Source of the DNA: an uncultured Verrucomicrobiota bacterium
GTDB lineage: Bacteria > Verrucomicrobiota > Kiritimatiellia > Kiritimatiellales > Tichowtungiaceae
Direction: 5' to 3'
Length of the DNA: 64,000 nt
NCBI GenBank assembly: GCA_903831085.1
Contig: CAIKWE010000020.1
Coordinates: 57,660-121,659, forward strand
Shown here: positions 25,883 to 34,072 of the stretch, piece after piece
Layout: each line of letters starts with the position of its first letter
How positions within the stretch are numbered: the first letter of the stretch is position 1
The notes under the pieces: model-generated
What the model was told of the DNA's origin: nothing
The model's database searches: none
Seen by the model: only the letters and a program-made list of their open reading frames with translations
Position numbers and translations under genes: made by a program

Positions 25883-26371
25883 TTACTCCATCGGTGGCGG
25901 GACGATGAGCACGTTGCAGAAGGCCTTGAGGAGAACCTTTTCGGTCACACTCCCCAGCAGCATCTTGCGCAGGAGTCCATGTCCGTGCGATCCGATCACA
26001 ATCATATCAACATCCAAATTTTCCGCCTGTTCAAGAATGAGTTCAGCGGCATTGCCTTTCAGCAGCATCGCCTGAGCATCCACTCCCGCCTCCCGTAATT
26101 TTTTAGAAAGCTGGAGTAGCGCCTGATGCTCCTGCTTATATTCCTCGGCACAGAGATCGCGGGCCATTTCGACATCGCCGACCGGCGCGCTGATAAACGT
26201 GGCGGCAGGGTCGTAAAACGATGCGCCAGCATAGGCCGCCGTTTGGAGCTGGTCGGATGCGACGTGAACAATCCACGTTTTTGCATTCAACCCTCTTGCC
26301 AGAATGGTCGCCTGCTCAACGACCTTGCCGGTGTTTTTGGAAAAATCCACCGCAACCAGAATTTTTTTCAT
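25883..26371 (-). CDS. Universal stress protein (UspA family)
   Basis: A 162-residue Usp protein: MKKILVAVDFSKNTGKV at the start, and the nucleotide loop VIGSHGHGLLRKMLLGSVTEKVL (G-2x-G-9x-G-S/T) near the C-terminus, suggesting ATP binding. AAGAGGAG precedes the ATG at 26371. Monocistronic, upstream of the HAD gene on the same strand across a 160-base gap. Distinct in sequence from the uspA at 3596-4015. Confidence 0.9.
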   Translation of the reverse strand: MKKILVAVDFSKNTGKVVEQATILARGLNAKTWIVHVASDQLQTAAYAGASFYDPAATFISAPVGDVEMARDLCAEEYKQEHQALLQLSKKLREAGVDAQAMLLKGNAAELILEQAENLDVDMIVIGSHGHGLLRKMLLGSVTEKVLLKAFCNVLIVPPPME

Positions 26372-26591
26372 AACAAACTCCTCTTATTATTCTCTCTCGC
26401 TTCCATTGTAGTCCGAACCTAGGAAGAGACAAGGAGTTGTTTAATCGGGTGTCGGGAATTCCGGAGTAAAAGAGCCGACATTTTCTGTCGTCCCGACCCA
26501 CTGCGTTTTACGGATTATGAATTAACCATGGACGGACATTCTCGAAAATGATAACTCGTAGGTTGTTCTAATAGAAAGACCGAGACGGGTT

Positions 26592-27947
26592 ATGCCGCGA
26601 ATACTGATAGTAGATGACGAGCCCGCCATTTTAAATCTGCTCAACAAAATTCTCATCGGGCAGGGATATGGCGCGGCTGTCGCCAGCAATGGCGAAAAGG
26701 CGCTCCAGCTTCTTCAGACCGAAAAATTCGATCTGATGCTTTCTGATATCAACATGACCCCGATCAACGGAATAGAGTTGCTCCGTAAAGCGTCCGCCAC
26801 CTGGCCCGATATGGGTGTGATCATGCTTACCGCCTACGGAACCGTCGCCACTGCCGTCGAAGCGATGAAGGAAGGCGCGTTTGATTACATCCTCAAGCCT
26901 TTCAAATTCGACGAGCTGCTGCTGACCATCCAGCGGGCTCTTGAATATCACAATGCCGTCAGCGGAAATAAAAACCAGACGCAGAGTGTGCCGCCGGAAA
27001 GACTCGCTGGCATTGTCGCTGAAAGCGCCGGCATGCGAAAAGTGTGTGAGATGATTGAGCGGATAGCTCCCGCCTCCACCACGGTGCTGATTTACGGCGA
27101 AAAGGGAGCCGGTAAAGAACAGACCGCCCGCGCCCTGCATCGTTATAGCCCGCGCAAAGACGCAACCTTCATGGCCATCAACTGCGCTGGTTCTGCTCAA
27201 CTGCTGGAAACCGAGATATTCGGCTGCGTCAAAGGTGCTTTCATCGCCGCCGCCCAGACTGGCTTGTTTGAAACCGCGCGCGGAGGAACCCTTTTCCTCG
27301 ACGAGATCGGAACCATGCCGTTTGAAACCCAGACGAAACTGCTACGCGTGCTGCAGGATAGAAAAATCTGTAAGGTCGGCGGATCGGATTATACGGAAGT
27401 GGACGTGCGCATCATTGCCGCCTCCAGCGAAAAGCTTGAACCACTGACTGCCCAAGGAAAATTTCGCGAAGACCTCTATCACCGTCTCAGTGTTATCAGC
27501 ATGGATATCCCGCCGCTACGCAACCGTACCGAAGATATCCTGCCGTTGGCGGGGCATATGATGCGCCGCGCACTCGGTCCCGACGCCGAACTGCCGGCGA
27601 TCAACCAGGAAACGCAAAACATCCTGATCCACTACAACTGGCCCGGCAACGTACGCGAACTCGAGAAAGCCATTCAGCAGGCTCTCACCTGTGCGCAGAA
27701 TGGCAGCATAAGCAAAGACGCCCTGCCGGCGGAAATCGTCAATCGGGTCGAAGAAGGAATTAAATCCGGCACCATCAACAGTCGTTGCGAACAGTTCAAA
27801 GGGAAGTCGCTGAAAGCTTTCTTGCAGGGCAAACAGAAGGAGATTCTCCAGCGCACGATTGAGAGCATGCCTGGCGACAAGGGAACCGCAGCCAGTGAGT
27901 TGGGGGCCAGTCTCGCCTCCCTTTACCGCAAGCGTACTTCCGACTGA
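26592..27947 (+). CDS. NtrC-like response regulator with degenerate GAFTGA motif
   Basis: Receiver domain (residues about 1-118, phospho-Asp 52 in LMLSDINMTP), AAA+ domain (Walker A in YGEKGAGKE, Walker B in GGTLFLDEIG, RTEDILPL and NWPGNVREL blocks) and a C-terminal Fis-like helix-turn-helix (about 410-451). 451 residues, full length. The sigma-54 contact loop, normally GAFTGA, reads GAFIAA (about residues 216-221), so ability to activate sigma-54 polymerase is doubtful. Function may be sigma-54 independent. No kinase gene adjoins; the hybrid kinase at 22-25 kb is the nearest. Start ATG at 26592 has only a weak ribosome site. Confidence 0.88.
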   Translation: MPRILIVDDEPAILNLLNKILIGQGYGAAVASNGEKALQLLQTEKFDLMLSDINMTPINGIELLRKASATWPDMGVIMLTAYGTVATAVEAMKEGAFDYILKPFKFDELLLTIQRALEYHNAVSGNKNQTQSVPPERLAGIVAESAGMRKVCEMIERIAPASTTVLIYGEKGAGKEQTARALHRYSPRKDATFMAINCAGSAQLLETEIFGCVKGAFIAAAQTGLFETARGGTLFLDEIGTMPFETQTKLLRVLQDRKICKVGGSDYTEVDVRIIAASSEKLEPLTAQGKFREDLYHRLSVISMDIPPLRNRTEDILPLAGHMMRRALGPDAELPAINQETQNILIHYNWPGNVRELEKAIQQALTCAQNGSISKDALPAEIVNRVEEGIKSGTINSRCEQFKGKSLKAFLQGKQKEILQRTIESMPGDKGTAASELGASLASLYRKRTSD

Positions 27948-27968
27948 TCAGACTTCTCCCGTTTGGAA

Positions 27969-28014
27969 AAAACGAAACGTTATTTTCCAAGGATTGGAAG
28001 CAAGGTTTCGTTTT
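27969..28014. terminator. Bidirectional terminator-like hairpin enclosing a palindrome
   Basis: AAAACGAAAC (27969-27978) pairs perfectly with GTTTCGTTTT (28005-28014); the loop carries a palindrome copy, TTTTCCAA GGA TTGGAAG (27983-28000). The outer stem ends in T-rich sequence on both strands. It sits between the convergent regulator gene and rnfE, so it can end transcripts from both sides. Confidence 0.75.
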
Positions 28015-28056
28015 AGAAAAACAACCTGCGCATACTGTAAACTTTTCCGGAAGTTT

Positions 28057-28728
28057 TTACTTCTTCCCGAGATCGCAGAGGTTGCATTGGCGGCAGTCAA
28101 GGCCGGGCGGAGTCCATGACCGGCCTTCTTTTTTCGCTTTGCGCGAATTATTCCAGTTGATGAGCGCAAGCAGGATGCCGAGCAGGATAAATCCGCCGGG
28201 AGCCTGACCCATGAGCATGAAGCTGTGCGTCCAGCCTTCGATCAGTTTGATCTGAAAGAGCGAGCCGGTGGATAGAAATTCGCGGATGCCGCCGATGACG
28301 GTGAGCGACAGAGTGAATCCGATGCCCATACCGATCCCGTCGGCAATGGAGGCGAGGATGCCGTTTTTGCAGGCGAACGCTTCAGCGCGTCCAAGCACAA
28401 TGCAGTTCACGACGATCAGAGGAATGAAAATGCCGAGCGCTTCATAGATGGCCGACGGGGCGTAGGCCTGCATGAGCAGATCCACCACCGTAACGAAGGC
28501 GGCGATAACGACGACATAGCAGGGGATGCGCACTTTTTTCGGAACGACATTACGGACAAGCGAAATGACCATGTTACTGCCGGCCAGCACGAAAAGTGTT
28601 GCCAGACCCATGCTGCATCCGTTGACCGCGTTGTTGGTGACCGCCAGCGTCGGGCACATGCCGAGCATCAGCACGAAAGTCGGATTTTCGCGGATGATCC
28701 CTTTGGTTAACTCTTTGAATAAGGACAT
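28057..28728 (-). CDS. rnfE: Rnf complex subunit E
   Basis: Integral membrane subunit of the ferredoxin:NAD+ oxidoreductase that couples electron flow to ion export; 223 residues, about six helices. Family blocks FVLMLGMCPTLAVTNNAVNG and NCIVLGRAEAFACKNG, the half-channel Cys motifs shared with NqrD. A C-terminal tail with CRQCNLCDLGKK carries three extra cysteines, unusual for RnfE. Last gene of the operon; its start overlaps the rnfG stop by one base (TAATG). Confidence 0.93.
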   Translation of the reverse strand: MSLFKELTKGIIRENPTFVLMLGMCPTLAVTNNAVNGCSMGLATLFVLAGSNMVISLVRNVVPKKVRIPCYVVVIAAFVTVVDLLMQAYAPSAIYEALGIFIPLIVVNCIVLGRAEAFACKNGILASIADGIGMGIGFTLSLTVIGGIREFLSTGSLFQIKLIEGWTHSFMLMGQAPGGFILLGILLALINWNNSRKAKKEGRSWTPPGLDCRQCNLCDLGKK

Positions 28729-29375
28729 TATTTGTTCTCCTTCAGAAGCTGTTCTTTGTTCTGCGCGAATGCTTCGGCAATGGTGAAGACCGCTCCGCCG
28801 ACGGCGCGGCTGGTGATCGTGGCGCCAGTGATGGCATCAAGGCTACCGCCGTCTTTCTTGACCGCCCACGGAGTCTGGCCGGCTTCGGCCTTCATGCCGT
28901 TGAACTGGTCGAGAATGGGATTGGGCGGCAGACCGGTCTCTTTTTTGCCAGCGAGAATTCCGGAAAGAGTTTTTTCACGCACTCGCTCGGCCACGACGGT
29001 TCCAAGGCCTGGAGTTTCGGACTGTTTCGTGACGAGCACAGTGGTGATGGTGCCGTCCGGTTTGAGTCCGGCCAGTACGTTGACTTCGCCGGCATACCCT
29101 TTGGTTGTGATGGTTTCTCCGGCGAAGCCGGTGATCTGTCCGCCTTTGCGGGCGGCGTAAAACGTAACGCCGCCGAGCGTGACAGCTTCTTTTGTCGGCT
29201 GGTTGTCGAAGGCGGGCAGAACCTGACTCAGCGCGGCGGTGTTTTTCCGCTGCTGAGCGGCGGAAATCGGCGCTTCTGTGATTACAAAAACCCACACCAT
29301 CAGGCCGGTGGCGAAGCAGGAGATCAGCCCCAAGCTTAGTACCAGTCGGGAGAGTTTGACATCATCGTTACTCAT
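28728..29375 (-). CDS. rnfG: Rnf complex subunit G (FMN-binding)
   Basis: Periplasm-facing flavoprotein of 215 residues with one N-terminal membrane helix (about residues 10-32). The FMN is attached to Thr of the motif DAITGATITS near the C-terminus, a typical ApbE target. PGLGTVVAER lies on a palindrome near-copy at about 28999-29015. Overlaps rnfE downstream by 1 base and rnfD upstream by 4 bases. Confidence 0.94.
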   Translation of the reverse strand: MSNDDVKLSRLVLSLGLISCFATGLMVWVFVITEAPISAAQQRKNTAALSQVLPAFDNQPTKEAVTLGGVTFYAARKGGQITGFAGETITTKGYAGEVNVLAGLKPDGTITTVLVTKQSETPGLGTVVAERVREKTLSGILAGKKETGLPPNPILDQFNGMKAEAGQTPWAVKKDGGSLDAITGATITSRAVGGAVFTIAEAFAQNKEQLLKENK

Positions 29376-30385
29376 TGGGCGGTCTCCTTCTTGATACGGA
29401 TATAGCCGAACGGTTTACCGATGGTGTAGCGGTCGATGAGCGGAGTGAGAGCGTTCATAAAGAGGATGGAGAAGCTGACGCCTTCGGGATAGCCGCCCCA
29501 GATGCGGATGACGCTGGTAATGACGCCGCAGCCGAAGCCGAAGATCAGCGCGCCGTTCGCGGTCATTGGCGAGGTGACCATGTCGGTCGCCATGAAGAAT
29601 GCGCCGATCATCAGTCCGCCGGCGAGGACATGGTAAAGCGCGGGCGGAGTCAGTTCAGGATTAAAATGATGGGCGAGGCCGGAGATCAGCGCGACAGTTC
29701 CGATGAAGGAAGCCGGTATCTGCCATTTGATGAGTCCGCGAGCCAGCAGAAATGCGCCGCCGATAAGCAGAGCCAGCGCCGAGGTTTCGCCGAGGCATCC
29801 GCCGACGTTTCCGTAGAAAAGGTCGCTGATGGAAGCGAGCGGATAGTGGTTTTTAAGAGCCGCCAACGGCGTTGCGCCGGTCAGCGCATCGCAGGCCAGC
29901 CATTTTCCAGGGTTTGGAACGACCCACGAGGTCATCAGCGACGGGAAGCCGACGAGCAGGGCAACGCGGGCGACGAGCGCCGGGTTGAAAGGATTGTAAC
30001 CAAGGCCGCCGAAAAGCTGTTTGCCGAGACCGATAGCCAGCAGTGAGCCGAGAATACAGATCCACCACGGTGCACCGGCTGAGAGATTCATGGCGAGCAG
30101 CAGTCCGGTGAGGGCCGCGCTGCCGTCTTTCCAGCTGTCGGTCGGCTGTTTGGTCGCCTTCTTCCAGAGGACTTCAACGGCCATACAACCGACGGTGCAA
30201 AGCGCCATGACTTCCAAAGCGGCCAGTCCGAAGAACCAGACGGCGGCGATGGCCGCAGGCAGCAGGGCAATCAGCACCTGCACCATGATCTTCGAAATGG
30301 TTTCTCCTCCGCGAATGTGCGGCGAGTTGCTGACGACCAGCTTCGTGGCGTCGGGCAGTTGAACAACGGTGGTTTCTTCTGACAT
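29372..30385 (-). CDS. rnfD: Rnf complex subunit D (FMN-binding)
   Basis: Multi-helix membrane subunit of 337 residues that carries a covalent FMN on Thr of CDALTGATPLAA. Other family blocks are GYNPFNPALVARV and GGLMIGAFFMATDMVTSP. It overlaps rnfG by 4 bases and follows rnfC by 9 bases. A degenerate palindrome copy at 29901-29920 is translated VPNPGKW. Na+ versus H+ coupling cannot be read from sequence here. Confidence 0.94.
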   Translation of the reverse strand: MSEETTVVQLPDATKLVVSNSPHIRGGETISKIMVQVLIALLPAAIAAVWFFGLAALEVMALCTVGCMAVEVLWKKATKQPTDSWKDGSAALTGLLLAMNLSAGAPWWICILGSLLAIGLGKQLFGGLGYNPFNPALVARVALLVGFPSLMTSWVVPNPGKWLACDALTGATPLAALKNHYPLASISDLFYGNVGGCLGETSALALLIGGAFLLARGLIKWQIPASFIGTVALISGLAHHFNPELTPPALYHVLAGGLMIGAFFMATDMVTSPMTANGALIFGFGCGVITSVIRIWGGYPEGVSFSILFMNALTPLIDRYTIGKPFGYIRIKKETAQ

Positions 30386-30394
30386 AAGGCTTCT

Positions 30395-31723
30395 CTATTT
30401 TTTCTGTTGGTTGCGTTTCGCCGCCAGGATTTCCGCTTTAGCCCGTTTGAATTGCTGGTTCAGAGGGCGATGCGACGGACAGATGTAACTGCACGATCCG
30501 CATTCAATACAGGCCATCACGTTTAGCTGTTCGGCCCAGTCAAAGCGCTCGTTTTCAACCGCCTGACTGATCGTGGCGGGAAGAATATCCATTGGACAGG
30601 CCTCAACACAACGGCCGCAACGGATGCAGGGTTCGGAGGTGTACTGCGAAACCTGCTCGACCGGAATCAGCAGAATGCCCGATGTGTTTTTCATGACGGT
30701 GACGTCGAGAGAATTCTGGGCGGTACCCATCATCGGGCCGCCGAGCAGCAGCTTGGCAGGTTGGTATTTTACGCCGCCCGCCAGTTCGATGGCTTTGGAA
30801 ATTGGCGTGCCGAGGCGGAAGCGCCAGTTGCCGGGGTTGACGACCGGTTCGCCGGTGACCGTGGTGATCCGTTCAATTGACGGATGCCCATTGATCACGG
30901 CTTCGGCGACCGCAGCGGCGGAGGCGACGTTTTGTACGACGCAACCGACATCCATCGGCAGTCCGCCGATCGGCACTTCACGTCCGGTGAGCGCATAGAT
31001 AAGCTGCTTTTCGGCACCTTGCGGATAGTTGACATGCAGGCTTTGGACGGTGACGTTGTATTTTCCGGCCAACTCTTTGAGTTTGGCAATCGCGTCAGGT
31101 TTGTTTTCCTCAACGCCGATGATGGCGGTTTTGAGTCCGAGGATGCGGGCGAAAATTGCCGCGCCGCGCAAAACATCTTCGGTCTGTTCGACCATCAGGC
31201 GATGGTCGGCGGTCAGATAAGGTTCACATTCCGCGCCGTTGAGGATGAGTGTGTCGACCGGTTTGGTCGGCGAAAGTTTAACGTGCGACGGAAAGCCCGC
31301 GCCGCCCATGCCGACGATACCGGCATCAGCTACGCGTTGTTTGAGCACAGCGGGTTCAGCATTCTGCCAGTCGGTGATCGGCTCGAACGGAGAACCCCAT
31401 TCGTCTTTGCCGTCAGCGGTGATTTCAATGGCTGGAACACTTAAGCCGGTCGGGCCGTGACATTTTTCGAGCGCGGTAACGGTTCCGCTGGTCGGTGCGT
31501 GGAGCGGTACAGAAACGAAGCCGGTCGCTTTGGCGAGCAGTTGTCCTTTTTTGACGAGGTCACCTTTTTTGACGACGAGTTCCGGCGGCGCGCCGATGTT
31601 CTGATGAATAATCACCGTGTATTTTTCAAGCAGCGGAGCGGTCTGCACCGGCTTGGAGGCCGAGAGGGCTTTGCTGTCGTTCGGGTGAACGCCGCCTTTG
31701 AATTTGCGGGGTTTATCGCTCAT
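30395..31723 (-). CDS. rnfC: Rnf complex subunit C (NADH-binding, two 4Fe-4S)
   Basis: Peripheral NADH/FMN subunit, 442 residues. An N-terminal biotinyl-like segment (VVKKGDLVKKGQLLAKATGF), then the NADH/FMN domain with GMGGAGFPSHVKL and NGAECEPYLTADHR, and two ferredoxin motifs CIRCGRCVEACP and CIECGSCSYICP that separate RnfC from NqrA. Overlaps rnfB by 4 bases. Confidence 0.95.
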   Translation of the reverse strand: MSDKPRKFKGGVHPNDSKALSASKPVQTAPLLEKYTVIIHQNIGAPPELVVKKGDLVKKGQLLAKATGFVSVPLHAPTSGTVTALEKCHGPTGLSVPAIEITADGKDEWGSPFEPITDWQNAEPAVLKQRVADAGIVGMGGAGFPSHVKLSPTKPVDTLILNGAECEPYLTADHRLMVEQTEDVLRGAAIFARILGLKTAIIGVEENKPDAIAKLKELAGKYNVTVQSLHVNYPQGAEKQLIYALTGREVPIGGLPMDVGCVVQNVASAAAVAEAVINGHPSIERITTVTGEPVVNPGNWRFRLGTPISKAIELAGGVKYQPAKLLLGGPMMGTAQNSLDVTVMKNTSGILLIPVEQVSQYTSEPCIRCGRCVEACPMDILPATISQAVENERFDWAEQLNVMACIECGSCSYICPSHRPLNQQFKRAKAEILAAKRNQQKK

Positions 31724-32550
31724 TTCAAAACTCCTTCATAGGCACCGGCGGCGTGTTTCGTGGCCAGCCGCAGGGCTTTGGTCGGGCATTTGGCTTTTTC
31801 AACCAGATCGGAAATCGGCGGATTGCTGTAATTCGTGGCGACGAGGAAACCATTGATAGTCATCTGGTTTTCGCTGTCGGCGGCCTTGACGCACTTGCGG
31901 CAGGCGATGCAGGCGGTTTTGCAGACTTTGAGTTTGAGCGCGCCTTTTTCGGGCGAGTTGCAATAGACGTGTACATCGACGGCGGCAGGCGCGAGGATGA
32001 TCAGGTTTTTCGGGCAGGTTTCGACGCATTTGCCGCAACCGGTGCACAGATCAGGATGAACCACGGCGAGGCCGTCGCGCATTTCGATGGCGTCAAACGG
32101 ACAGGCGCGCGCGCAGGTGGCGAAGCCGATACAGCCGAAATCACAGCCTTTGGCTCCGCCCGCGACCAGCGCGGCGGAGCGGCAGTCGCCGATGCCGTTA
32201 TAAGGCGAGCGAACCGTGACGGCGCAGCTTCCAGCGCAACGGACGACCGCGAAAACCTTTTCTTTTTCTCCGGCGGTGATGCCTAAATATTCGGCGATGC
32301 GTTTAATGTTTTCCGGGTTACTGACAGGACATTGTGAAGGAATGGTGCGGCCTTCGACGATGGCCTTGGCGAAGTCAGCGCATCCGGCAAAGCCGCATCC
32401 GCCGCAGTTGACGCCGGGCAGCATTTCGGTGACGGTTTCGACTCGGGCATCGGCCTCGACGGCGAAAGCTTTGGCGGTTGCTCCGATGACCAGCGCGAGG
32501 AGCGCGCCGAGTCCGGCGGTGAAAAGTACAGCAGTGATTATAAGCGTCAT
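31720..32550 (-). CDS. rnfB: Rnf complex subunit B (polyferredoxin)
   Basis: Iron-sulfur subunit of 276 residues that accepts electrons from ferredoxin. One N-terminal membrane helix, then a 4Fe-4S domain (NCGGCGFAGCADF ... CP), an internal CAGSC region and C-terminal ferredoxin clusters CIGFATCARACP and CTGCGKCVETCP, with a further CIACRKCVKAAD. It follows rnfA by 18 bases and overlaps rnfC. Confidence 0.95.
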   Translation of the reverse strand: MTLIITAVLFTAGLGALLALVIGATAKAFAVEADARVETVTEMLPGVNCGGCGFAGCADFAKAIVEGRTIPSQCPVSNPENIKRIAEYLGITAGEKEKVFAVVRCAGSCAVTVRSPYNGIGDCRSAALVAGGAKGCDFGCIGFATCARACPFDAIEMRDGLAVVHPDLCTGCGKCVETCPKNLIILAPAAVDVHVYCNSPEKGALKLKVCKTACIACRKCVKAADSENQMTINGFLVATNYSNPPISDLVEKAKCPTKALRLATKHAAGAYEGVLK

Positions 32551-32568
32551 ATCGTTCTCAGTCGTTGG

Positions 32569-33171
32569 TTAGACAAGTCCGGAAAAACCCATAAAGACCA
32601 TTGCCAGAATTCCGGCGGTGACCAGCGCGATAGCCGTTCCTTGAAACGGAGCTGGCACTTTAGCCAGATCGAGCCGTTCACGCAGGCTGGCAAAGAGCAC
32701 CAGCGCCAGTGCAAAGCCGATCGCGGAGCAGGTGCCGAAAATGGTGGCTTCAATAACGCTGTGTCCGGCTTTCACACTCAGTTCCGCCGCGCCCAGCACG
32801 GCGCAGTTGGTGGTGATCAGCGGCAGGAAAATGCCGAGCGCTTTGTAGAGTGGCGGGCTGAATTTCTGGAGGATGATTTCCACCACCTGAACCAGTGCGG
32901 CGATGACCACGATAAAGACCAGAATTTTAAGAAAGGCCAGTTTGATGACAACGCCGCCGATCGTGAAGGTCTTCGAGAGCACATAGTTGTAGATGAGCGA
33001 CGTAACCAGCGACGCCAGCGTCATTACGAAGATCACTGCGCCGGACATGCCGAGGGCTGTTTCGAGCTTCTTCGAGACACCGAGGAAAGGGCAGATGCCG
33101 AGAATTTTGGAGAGCACGAAGTTGTTAACGAGAATCGCGCCGATCGTAATCGCCAGAATATTGTTCCCCAT
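32569..33171 (-). CDS. rnfA: Rnf complex subunit A
   Basis: First gene of the rnfABCDGE operon; six-helix membrane subunit of 200 residues, paralogue of RnfE. Blocks NNFVLSKILGICPFLGVSKK and TTNCAVLGAAELSV carry the half-channel cysteines. A GGAG lies before the ATG at 33171. Gene order ABCDGE is the one common in Proteobacteria, differing from the CDGEAB order of clostridia. Confidence 0.95.
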   Translation of the reverse strand: MGNNILAITIGAILVNNFVLSKILGICPFLGVSKKLETALGMSGAVIFVMTLASLVTSLIYNYVLSKTFTIGGVVIKLAFLKILVFIVVIAALVQVVEIILQKFSPPLYKALGIFLPLITTNCAVLGAAELSVKAGHSVIEATIFGTCSAIGFALALVLFASLRERLDLAKVPAPFQGTAIALVTAGILAMVFMGFSGLV

Positions 33172-33273
33172 GTGGAGGCTCCTTGTTTAATAAAAAAAGA
33201 TGCCAAAATTTATGGGAAACTTTTCACATAATCAATCACCGTCTGCCGTTTATTTTGCACAATAAGTTTTTCA

Positions 33274-33765
33274 TCAAAGCGAGGCCATCTGCCGGCCGCG
33301 CTCAACGTAGAAGATGTGATTTCCGATGGTCGTAAGGTAGCGCAGGCTGTCCGCCCAGTAGGGATGAATATACGCGGCGTGATAGTGGGTGGCCCCTCGG
33401 GTGTTGTCCCGAAGAAAGCCCTCCTCCATTAGGGAAATCAGGTTCATGGCTTCTTCGTATGCGTCGGACTGGTTTTCCGCACGTCGGATCAGCGGGCTGT
33501 AATTCGGTTCACTGCGTTTCCAGACACTGGACATACAGGAAAATGCGCCGATTTTGACGGTTTCGGGAACCACGCGGTGCAAAGAACCCTCCGCGCGGTT
33601 TAAAATGACGTTCAGAACCGCCTGCATTCCTTCCGGGCCTTCGCCGCCAGCCTCCAGCACCAGGCAGGAGGCGACAATCTGGCGGTCGTAACTGCTCAGA
33701 AAGCCGTCGGCTCGCGCCTGAAACACGGCGACGCCAAACAATATGGCAAAAATTATCCGTTTCAT
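33274..33765 (-). CDS. SleB/CwlJ-type cell wall hydrolase
   Basis: Exported 163-residue protein: signal peptide MKRIIFAILFGVAVFQARA, then a Hydrolase_2 domain with the early Glu in LEAGGEGPEGMQAVLNVILNR and the late block ATHYHAAYIHPYWA. Family members cut peptidoglycan between muramic acid and glucosamine. A GGGGGGA-like ribosome site precedes the ATG. Sits upstream of the rnf operon on the same strand, separated by about 100 bases. Confidence 0.88.
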   Translation of the reverse strand: MKRIIFAILFGVAVFQARADGFLSSYDRQIVASCLVLEAGGEGPEGMQAVLNVILNRAEGSLHRVVPETVKIGAFSCMSSVWKRSEPNYSPLIRRAENQSDAYEEAMNLISLMEEGFLRDNTRGATHYHAAYIHPYWADSLRYLTTIGNHIFYVERGRQMASL

Positions 33766-33844
33766 GCTTTCTCCCCCCTGTGCTCAAAATCTCCCCCGAG
33801 ATGGCACGTTTGAAAAAAGAGCGGCGGACTCTACTCAGACCGGG

Positions 33845-33876
33845 GAGGGGGTAAAGGGCAAAAACCCTCTTTTTTT
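33845..33876 (+). terminator. Orphan terminator-like hairpin in a gene-free region
   Basis: GAGGG (33845-33849) or AGGG (33855-33858) can pair with CCCTC (33865-33869), followed directly by seven T residues, the form of a plus-strand intrinsic terminator. No plus-strand gene is upstream, because the hydrolase on the minus strand begins at 33765. The 307-base stretch 33766-34072 otherwise holds GC-rich inverted repeats (CCGGCCGGGCCGG near 33885 and CCCC...GGGG near 33916-33932) and a palindrome; no ORF was accepted. A small RNA is possible. Confidence 0.4.
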
Positions 33877-34053
33877 CCGCTGCCCGGCCGGGCCGGGATG
33901 CCGCTTGGCTGTTTACCCCTGTTTTTAAAGGGGAAAATGGATGTTTTGCCTTTTAAAAAACAGTTTCAAAAGGCCGGTTCGATGGTCGACGGGAGGCCAA
34001 AAATAGACTTCCGGATGGACTTCGGGAGGGCTAAATACCAGTTTTTGACCCTG

Positions 34054-34072
34054 TTTTCCAATGTCTGGAAAA
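34054..34072. repeat. Dispersed palindrome at the glycogen phosphorylase 3' end
   Basis: TTTTCCAA TGT CTGGAAAA, one mismatch, ending one base before the stop codon of the phosphorylase gene on the minus strand. Confidence 0.8.
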
